Positions 1 to 4,993 of a stretch of DNA of 10,756 nucleotides are shown here, in pieces. The notes beneath the pieces are model-generated. The model was not told the DNA's origin, made no database searches, and worked only from the letters and a program-made list of their open reading frames with translations. The position numbers were made by a program, and so were the translations under genes. Every line of letters starts with the position of its first letter. Position 1 is the stretch's first letter. The stretch comes from Bacillota bacterium (GTDB lineage: Bacteria > Bacillota > Clostridia > Saccharofermentanales > DTU023): assembly GCA_023388605.1 (NCBI GenBank), contig JAEWFX010000031.1, positions 1 through 10,756 on the forward strand, written 5' to 3'.

Positions 1-648
1 GATATGGATGAGGAATTCGACTAAACGTTCTCTTAAGCTGGTATCTAGATGTTCTTCATGCCCATGGTAATGATGATGACAGTGACAACCTTCTGCGTGT
101 TCATGATGATGTGAGTGATTGCAAGCATGATGTGCATGATCGTGAGCGGTATCACTTGTCTCTTCTAAATCGATTTTAAGCCATGGCTGTAGATTATCTC
201 TGCTCCCTGCCTTAACTCGCAGAATATGTTCGATGATCAAACCACTGCAAATGGCTACCAAAACTCCCAAACCTAAACGGATAAAGAGTGTGCTGCGATG
301 CTCGGGGAAAGCAGCTAGAGTAGATAAGACTACAACCGGATTGACCACAGGAGATGCCAACATAAAGGTCAGAGCTGCAGTCAAAGGCACTTTTTTCTTG
401 ACTAGACCACGGAATACGGGTACCGATGCACAGTCGCATACCGGCAGGAAAAAGCCGGCGATCAAAGCGTAGAGGATACCTAGGCCAGTGCGTTTGGGAA
501 AATGCTCTTGAAACCAACGTGCCGGAATAAAAACTTGTATGGCCGAGGACAAAATGATGCCTAGAACCAAAAATGGAAAAGCTTCCATCATCATGCCTAA
601 GCACTGATTGAGGAAACTATCCAGCGGAGAATAAATATTAATGTTCAT
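1..648 (-). CDS. DUF318/ArsP_1-family membrane permease with His-rich loop, 3' end outside the window
   Basis: An open frame runs from ATG (648-646) to base 1 without a stop, giving 216 visible residues; the C-terminal part lies outside. Hydrophobic stretches lie at about residues 18-41, 54-70, 88-113 and 120-141. Residues 69-82 read PVCDCASVPVFRGL and 98-104 read ASPVVNP, the Cys-containing loop and Pro/Asn motif typical of DUF318 (PF03773, YraQ/ArsP-like) permeases. Residues 169-200 form a polar loop with 16 His and 3 Cys, probably joining the two membrane halves and probably binding metal. The start overlaps the upstream regulator gene by 11 bases and has no well-placed Shine-Dalgarno sequence, so translational coupling is likely. 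The substrate is not shown by the sequence. ArsP members export organoarsenicals, but the operon with ZnuA and a Fur-type regulator suggests a role in zinc homeostasis here (inference). The family call is firm, the function is not. Confidence 0.85.
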   Translation of the reverse strand, partial: MNINIYSPLDSFLNQCLGMMMEAFPFLVLGIILSSAIQVFIPARWFQEHFPKRTGLGILYALIAGFFLPVCDCASVPVFRGLVKKKVPLTAALTFMLASPVVNPVVVLSTLAAFPEHRSTLFIRLGLGVLVAICSGLIIEHILRVKAGSRDNLQPWLKIDLEETSDTAHDHAHHACNHSHHHEHAEGCHCHHHYHGHEEHLDTSLRERLVEFLIHI

Positions 649-1120
649 GATCTATAGAACTACAACATCCTTCGTGATTTTTTAACTCATCTTGGTGTTT
701 GTGGTCACGACATTCATCACAGTAACCATAAATCTCCAAATTATGTCCTTTGACCTCAAAATCTTGTTGAGCCAAAGCTGTCTTGTAGAGATCTAGAGGA
801 CATTCATCGAGTGGAATAATAGTATGACAATCTAGACAAGTAGCGTAGTGCTTATGCTGTTCAGTAACTAAATCAAACATCGCCATGTCGATACCGTGCC
901 GATAAGTTCTACGTACCAAACCTTCTTCGAGGAAACTTTCAAGATTGCGATAAACTGTCGATTGCCAAGCTTTGACACCGCGTTTGTCTAATTCTGCAAT
1001 AATCTCAGGCACCGTCAACGGTTGCTCTGCATCTTGCAAAATCTCCCAAACATGTCGACGATAAATAGTTTTTTTGATGCCCGCAGGAAATTCGCGGTAT
1101 TTTTTGTTGTTCTTGTCCAT
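638..1120 (-). CDS. Fur-family metal-responsive repressor, probably Zur
   Basis: This 160-residue protein has the Fur architecture: an N-terminal winged helix (about residues 15-85, with recognition-helix signature STVYRNL at 54-60) and a C-terminal dimerisation and metal-binding domain. C95xxC98 and C134xxC137 form the structural Cys4 zinc site. H89, H91 and H126 correspond to regulatory-metal ligands of the family (QHKH in place of the usual HHDH, and GHNLEIYG). The tail after C137 is unusual: residues 138-160 hold five His and two adjacent Cys. The start has a strong AGGAGGA site at the expected distance (about 1123-1129, minus strand). It lies 60 bases downstream of znuA, with a hairpin terminator between, and overlaps the permease gene by 11 bases. 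Context with ZnuA favours Zur over Fur, Mur or PerR, but the metal cannot be settled from sequence. Expected role: a cytoplasmic dimer that represses zinc-uptake genes when metal is sufficient. Confidence 0.88.
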   Translation of the reverse strand: MDKNNKKYREFPAGIKKTIYRRHVWEILQDAEQPLTVPEIIAELDKRGVKAWQSTVYRNLESFLEEGLVRRTYRHGIDMAMFDLVTEQHKHYATCLDCHTIIPLDECPLDLYKTALAQQDFEVKGHNLEIYGYCDECRDHKHQDELKNHEGCCSSIDHEH

Positions 1121-1133
1121 CTTTCCTCCTATG

Positions 1134-1159
1134 AAAAAAGGGCTTATTCAGCCCTTTTT
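1134..1159 (-). terminator. Intrinsic terminator or attenuator between znuA and the Fur-family gene
   Basis: A perfect 10-bp inverted repeat (AAAAAGGGCT at 1135-1144, AGCCCTTTTT at 1150-1159) encloses a 5-base loop. Read on the minus strand it comes 21 bases after the znuA stop and ends in six T, partly inside the stem. It ends just before the Shine-Dalgarno site of the regulator gene. I see no separate promoter between it and the regulator start, so it probably terminates part of the znuA transcript and sets the level of read-through into the regulator and permease genes. The arms are symmetrical, but no plus-strand gene ends here. Confidence 0.75.
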
Positions 1160-1180
1160 GAAGGATATTTATTTTTTAAC

Positions 1181-2335
1181 TTATTTCAGGGCCTTTTTCA
1201 ATGCTTCTAGGTTACTGCGCATCACGGCTAAGTAATCATCGCCCTTGTCTGACTGTTCCTTGCTCAAGCTCTCGACGGGACTCAGAACTTCGACAGTTGC
1301 TCCGCTGGCTTCAGCGATAGCTTCGGATACTTTGGGACTGAGGATTTCTTCAGCAAAAATCACTTTAACGCCGTGTTCTTTGACGAAATCGACAATCTCT
1401 GCCATGCGTTGTGCTGAAGGCTCCTGATCAGCGTAGACACCAGTGATGCCTTCTTGCTCCAGGCCGTATTCTTTAGCGAGATAAGCAAAAGCTTGGTGAT
1501 TGGTGACTAATAGCTTGGACTTGATGTCTTTGAGGCCTTCACGGAATTCGCCGTCCAACTTATCGAGATCATCTGCTAAAGCTTTGTAGTTAGCAGCAAA
1601 AGTCTCTGCATTGTTAGGATCGAGTTCAGATAATTTATCGGCGATATTCTTAGCCTCTTCTTTGGCCTTGACAGGTGAGAGCCATACGTGCGGATCCCAT
1701 TTGCCGTGGTGATGGTGATGACGTCCTTCTTCACCGTGTTCATGATCGTGGTCGTGATGCTCATCAGCATCGTGATCGTGATCGTGGTGTTCATCATGAT
1801 GTTCATCGGCATCATGGTCGTGTTCATGATCGTGGTGGTCGGCATCTTCATGCTCTTCTCCGCAGCAGTCGCCACCCTCGATCAGGTCTAAACCTTTGGA
1901 AGCTTCGATCATGACCAGCTTGTCATTGTTGAGTGAAGCTCCGACATCCTCAACCCAATGTTCCATGCCAGCGCCATTGTAGACTAAGACATCAGCTTCA
2001 TTTAGCTTGACGATATCCTCGACATTGGGCTCCCAATCATGGGCTTCGACACCGCTGGGGACAAGATTCTCAACTTGAGCCTTATCTCCAGCAATGCGTG
2101 AAGTCAAATAATACATCGGATAGATGGAAGTATATATTTTGAGTTGTTCACCAGCTTTGAGCGGCTCTCTCGCTTGAGGCTCATCTGCTTTAGTAGTTGC
2201 CTCACCACCAGTAACAGAAGCAGCAGTAGTATTTTCGACTGTGGAAGTCTTTTTGCTACAACCAACTACGGATAGAGCCATAATAATGAATAAGAATAAT
2301 GCTACTAATTTGGTCGTTCTAAAAGAATTCTTCAT
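1181..2335 (-). CDS. znuA: Zinc ABC transporter substrate-binding lipoprotein ZnuA/AdcA type
   Basis: This 384-residue cluster A-I solute-binding protein captures zinc outside the membrane for an ABC importer. Residues 1-26 are a lipoprotein signal peptide with lipobox VVGC; C26 would be lipid-anchored. Residues 27-62 form a Ser/Thr/Glu-rich linker. The binding domain follows, with predicted zinc ligands H99 (GVEAHDWEP), H216 (DPHVWLSP), H280 (TNHQAF) and an acidic residue at E329/E330. A His at the third position is typical of zinc members rather than manganese ones. Between the first and second ligands lies a disordered loop (162-210) with 22 His in 49 residues, as in other ZnuA proteins, where it is thought to collect zinc. 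The ATG has an AAGGAG site 8 bases upstream. It has its own promoter and ends at a hairpin before the Fur-family gene. No znuB or znuC gene is in the window, so the partner permease must be encoded elsewhere or beyond base 1. Confidence 0.93.
   Translation of the reverse strand: MKNSFRTTKLVALFLFIIMALSVVGCSKKTSTVENTTAASVTGGEATTKADEPQAREPLKAGEQLKIYTSIYPMYYLTSRIAGDKAQVENLVPSGVEAHDWEPNVEDIVKLNEADVLVYNGAGMEHWVEDVGASLNNDKLVMIEASKGLDLIEGGDCCGEEHEDADHHDHEHDHDADEHHDEHHDHDHDADEHHDHDHEHGEEGRHHHHHGKWDPHVWLSPVKAKEEAKNIADKLSELDPNNAETFAANYKALADDLDKLDGEFREGLKDIKSKLLVTNHQAFAYLAKEYGLEQEGITGVYADQEPSAQRMAEIVDFVKEHGVKVIFAEEILSPKVSEAIAEASGATVEVLSPVESLSKEQSDKGDDYLAVMRSNLEALKKALK
1706..1852 (-). repeat. Low-complexity His/Asp-rich coding tract inside znuA
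   Basis: This stretch encodes residues 162-210 of ZnuA, built from HD, HH and DADE units. A ten-residue unit HDHDADEHHD occurs twice, 14 residues apart (coded at 1793-1822 and 1751-1780). It is in-frame coding sequence, and its strand-symmetric GAT/ATC/CAT content produces spurious open frames on both strands. Confidence 0.8.
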
Positions 2336-2364
2336 TTAAAACTCCTTTGATTAACTTTTTTGCC

Positions 2365-2388
2365 AAAAAATACAAGTGGCGACTTGCA
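2365..2388 (-). promoter_or_regulatory. Terminator-like hairpin with U-run in the znuA leader
   Basis: On the minus strand the RNA would fold as UGCAAGU, loop CGCC, ACUUGUA (7 pairs including one G-U), followed directly by six U. It lies 30 bases before the znuA start codon and about 40 bases after the predicted transcription start. It could act as an attenuator of znuA, or as the terminator of the upstream mrp gene, which has no other hairpin after its stop. The stem is short and only moderately GC-rich, so strength is uncertain. Confidence 0.45.
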
Positions 2389-2431
2389 TCACCACCTGCG
2401 TTTGCGTTTCATTGGCGTTTAGGATGAAATC

Positions 2432-2460
2432 AATATATACCCTGTTTTTTGCTTTGTCAA
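2432..2460 (-). promoter_or_regulatory. Sigma-A type promoter of znuA
   Basis: On the minus strand a consensus -35 box TTGACA (2460-2455) is followed by a 17-base spacer and TATATT as -10 box (2437-2432). Transcription would start near 2425, giving a leader of about 90 bases. The match is close to ideal. An inverted repeat overlapping the predicted start site (2407-2429) is a candidate operator. Confidence 0.7.
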
Positions 2461-2485
2461 ATATTCTCTGATTTTATTCTGGTCT

Positions 2486-3397
2486 TTATTTTGCTGTCTG
2501 CTCGAGGATATGATCGAGTATGGGCTTGAGCGGATCAGTATCGATGGTCTCAACTTTTCCGGCATCGATAATTTGACTGGTTCCAGCGATCAAGGGCATA
2601 CGCACGAAGCGGTCAATATGATATTCTGCGGCTAACTGTTCGATTTTGCTCTCACCGAATAATTCATGTTTAGTCTCACAGTTATCACATTGAAAATAAG
2701 ACATATTTTCGACCAAGCCGAGTACGGGCTTATTCATCATACGTGCCATGCGTACAGCTTTACCCACTATCATGCTGACCATGTCTTGAGGCGTCGTCAC
2801 TACTACAACGCCATCTACCGGCAGAGATTGAAAAACTGTCAAAGGTACATCACCTGTTCCGGGCGGCATATCTACGAAGAGATAGTCGATATCACGCCAA
2901 TGAGTATCCGACCAAAATTGTTTGACAACCTGTGCGATAACTGGACCACGCCAGATAACTGGCTCACCCGCATCTTCCAACATCAAATTCATCGATATGA
3001 TATCGATGCCTCCGGCAGATTTTGCAGGGATAATACCGCTCTCGCTACCCCATAATTGACCATGAATACCGAAGCCGGTAGGGATGGAAGGACCTGTGAG
3101 ATCGGCATCGAGGATGGCACAGCGATAACCAGCTTTTGACATGCCCACAGCCAGCAAGGAAGTTACCAGAGATTTGCCGACACCACCTTTGCCGCTGAGT
3201 ATAGCGATCACATTTTTGACACGGCTATCCTTACCTAAAGGTACAGAAAAATCATTGTTTTGTACGACTGCTTTAGCACTATCTGTATTTTTCTGACGCT
3301 TCATCTCTTCGATCTGAGCTTTGGCCTCAGCTAATTTACGTTCATATTCAGCTTGTTCTTCTGGGGTTCTCTGTTTTCTTATAAAATCTTCGCTCAT
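2486..3397 (-). CDS. mrp: Mrp/NBP35-family P-loop iron-sulfur cluster carrier ATPase
   Basis: This 303-residue protein belongs to the Mrp/ApbC/NBP35 branch of deviant Walker NTPases, cytoplasmic dimers that hold and transfer [4Fe-4S] clusters. Visible motifs are the deviant Walker A GKGGVGKS (69-76), DADLTGPS (97-104), DMPPGTGD (176-183, Walker B region) and the cluster-bridging pair C237xxC240 in the segment VENMSYFQCDNC. The N-terminal DUF59 (FeS_assembly_P) domain of many Mrp proteins is absent; residues 8-38 are instead a highly charged, probably helical or coiled-coil segment. The ATG has an AGGTGGG site 4 bases upstream. It is transcribed away from the pyr operon and ends 150 bases before znuA, which has its own promoter, so co-transcription is possible but not required. 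The family call is secure; the client proteins are unknown. Confidence 0.93.
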   Translation of the reverse strand: MSEDFIRKQRTPEEQAEYERKLAEAKAQIEEMKRQKNTDSAKAVVQNNDFSVPLGKDSRVKNVIAILSGKGGVGKSLVTSLLAVGMSKAGYRCAILDADLTGPSIPTGFGIHGQLWGSESGIIPAKSAGGIDIISMNLMLEDAGEPVIWRGPVIAQVVKQFWSDTHWRDIDYLFVDMPPGTGDVPLTVFQSLPVDGVVVVTTPQDMVSMIVGKAVRMARMMNKPVLGLVENMSYFQCDNCETKHELFGESKIEQLAAEYHIDRFVRMPLIAGTSQIIDAGKVETIDTDPLKPILDHILEQTAK

Positions 3398-3477
3398 TTT
3401 CCCACCTGATTCTTAACACATTAATTTAATTTCTTATATCATATCAAACCTCTAGAGCTTTGAGCTGCACACATTTA

Positions 3478-3506
3478 TTGACACTCTCGATTCCTAGTTT
3501 TATCCT
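3478..3506 (+). promoter_or_regulatory. Probable promoter of the pyr operon
   Basis: TTGACA (3478-3483) is followed by a 17-base spacer and TATCCT (3501-3506), a perfect -35 and a 4/6 -10 box. A start near 3513 would give a leader of about 105 bases before pyrC, containing the large hairpin at 3544-3596. A second TTGACC at 3517-3522 has no good -10 partner. Confidence 0.55.
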
Positions 3507-3543
3507 TGTTAAAGAATTGACCATAAACCAAGTCTTTAAATGT

Positions 3544-3596
3544 GGTACAGAGAGACCCGTAAGATAGGTAGCAGTCATGCTTACGGTCGCTGTGCT
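3544..3596 (+). promoter_or_regulatory. Long hairpin in the pyrC leader
   Basis: The leader can fold into one long stem. GACC(C)GTAAG (3554-3563) pairs with CTTACGGTC (3580-3588): nine pairs with one bulged C. After an AGA/G internal loop it continues with GGTACAG (3544-3550) against CTGTGCT (3590-3596): seven pairs, two of them G-U. The terminal loop is 16 bases (3564-3579). The structure ends 10 bases before the pyrC Shine-Dalgarno sequence and has no U-run after it, so control of translation or RNA stability is more likely than intrinsic termination. The regulator, if any, is not known. Confidence 0.5.
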
Positions 3597-3617
3597 CAGA
3601 TCCGATAGGAGTGGCAT

Positions 3618-4958
3618 ATGCAAATTAAGACTGTATCTTCTGAATTATCTAAATCTTTCACCATTATCAATGCTCTATGTTTCTGGAAAGAAAAATGGCA
3701 GATCTGCACTGTCATAGTCCGCGACGGTTTAATCAGTGAAATATCTGTACAGCAAGATGAAGAACAAAGGGAAAGCTCTGGTGATCTTATCGACTTAGAA
3801 GGAGCCCATCTTTTCCCTGGCTTCACCGATGTACATGTGCACTTTCGTGAACCAGGCCGAACTGATAAAGAGACCATCCTCACTGGTTCACAAGCAGCAG
3901 CTCACGGCGGTTTTACCTGTGTCTGCACCATGCCTAATCTCGATCCTGTACCAGATTGTCTACCTAATTTAGAGATTCAATTAGAGAAGATAAGAGAAGC
4001 CCAGCTCATCCATGTGCTACCTTATGGCTCCATCACCAAAAAACAAAAAGGCCTAGAGATGGCGGATATGGAAGAATTGGCACCATATGTATGTGCCTTC
4101 ACAGACGACGGTTTCGGGGTACAAAATCCTCAGATGATGCAAAAAGCCATGCTCAGAGCTAAATCTCTCGGCAAATGTATCGTCGCTCATGCAGAAGATG
4201 AAACTTTAGTACAAGGCGGTGTGATCCACGATGGTGAATACGCACGCCTACATAATCATCCTGGTAATCCTTCCGCCAGTGAATGGAAACAAGTGGAACG
4301 CGATGTTGAGCTTGCTGGTAAAACAGGTGCAGGCTATCATGTCTGCCATGTCTCTACTAAAGAGAGTGCAGCCCTTGTCGCTGAAGGAGCCAGAAAAGGT
4401 TTTGACGTCAGCTTCGAGACCGCTCCTCACTACCTCTTACTAAACGATATGCAATTACAAGAAGACGGTCGCTTCCGTATGAATCCTCCCATCCGCTCCA
4501 GCGAAGACCAGATAGCTCTGATCGAAGCATTAAAACGTGGTGAAGTTCTCTGCATAGCTACAGATCATGCTCCACATACCGCTGAAGAAAAAGCAGGTGG
4601 TCTCGATCATAGTCTCAACGGTATTGTCGGTATCGAAACTTCATTCCCTGTACTCTACACGGGGTTGGTGAAGAGAGGAATCATCTCTTTAGAGCAGCTG
4701 ATCGAATTTATGAGTTCGCGTGCAGTCGAGCGTTTCCGTCTCTACGAAGTCAGAGAGCCTTGGGATAGTTTAGGTATATCCCGCGGACTCCTGGTCGGCG
4801 AGCCTGCTGACCTCACATGTTTCGATCTCGAAGAATCTTATATCGTCGATCCTAAAGATTTTCTTAGCAAAGGCAAGGCCAGCCCTTTCACTGGTAATGA
4901 AGTGTATGGCAAATGCTTACTGACCATGGTCGGCGGTAAATTAGCTTATCGAGCATAG
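3618..4958 (+). CDS. pyrC: Dihydroorotase, type I
   Basis: PyrC reversibly cyclises N-carbamoyl-L-aspartate to L-dihydroorotate, step 3 of UMP synthesis, in the cytoplasm. The 446-residue protein has the amidohydrolase barrel of type I dihydroorotases. DVHVHFREPG (71-80) carries metal ligands H73 and H75 and substrate-binding R77. FTDDG (162-166) carries the bridging Asp of this type, H191 (VAHAED) and H244 (HVCHVST) are further ligands, and D316 in ATDHAPH is the catalytic acid/base. Late motifs PFTG (423-426) and a short beta segment complete the composite domain. The length is slightly above the usual 420-430 because of about 20 extra N-terminal residues before the first beta strand. The ATG at 3618 is supported by AGGAG at 3607-3611. 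It is the first gene of the pyr operon, 35 bases before pyrK-pyrD. Confidence 0.95.
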   Translation: MQIKTVSSELSKSFTIINALCFWKEKWQICTVIVRDGLISEISVQQDEEQRESSGDLIDLEGAHLFPGFTDVHVHFREPGRTDKETILTGSQAAAHGGFTCVCTMPNLDPVPDCLPNLEIQLEKIREAQLIHVLPYGSITKKQKGLEMADMEELAPYVCAFTDDGFGVQNPQMMQKAMLRAKSLGKCIVAHAEDETLVQGGVIHDGEYARLHNHPGNPSASEWKQVERDVELAGKTGAGYHVCHVSTKESAALVAEGARKGFDVSFETAPHYLLLNDMQLQEDGRFRMNPPIRSSEDQIALIEALKRGEVLCIATDHAPHTAEEKAGGLDHSLNGIVGIETSFPVLYTGLVKRGIISLEQLIEFMSSRAVERFRLYEVREPWDSLGISRGLLVGEPADLTCFDLEESYIVDPKDFLSKGKASPFTGNEVYGKCLLTMVGGKLAYRA

Positions 4959-4993
4959 ATAAGGTCTAGACGAGGAGAAGGAGAGATACAACC

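Noticed and set aside
212..604. Open frame of 130 codons on the minus strand
   Set aside because: It is out of frame with the permease gene, is rich in Ser, His, Phe and Arg, and shows no family motif. The permease frame over the same bases has clear membrane segments and DUF318 motifs and runs off the window edge.
1740..1860. Repeated DNA that could suggest a CRISPR or tandem array
   Set aside because: The repeats are short, imperfect, in frame with znuA, and have no spacers.
1576..1914. Open frames on both strands over the His-rich part of znuA, one of which looks membrane-like
   Set aside because: They are by-products of the repeated GAT/CAT codons of the znuA loop. The hydrophobic or Arg/His-rich content follows from reading the same low-complexity DNA in other frames.
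2666..3055. Plus-strand open frame of 129 codons opposite mrp
   Set aside because: No ribosome site and no recognisable domain, and it lies entirely inside the well-supported mrp gene.
3420..3460. Promoter for mrp on the minus strand
   Set aside because: The region is AT-rich and contains TTGATA and TATGAT-like words, but no pair has convincing spacing, so I do not list it as a feature.
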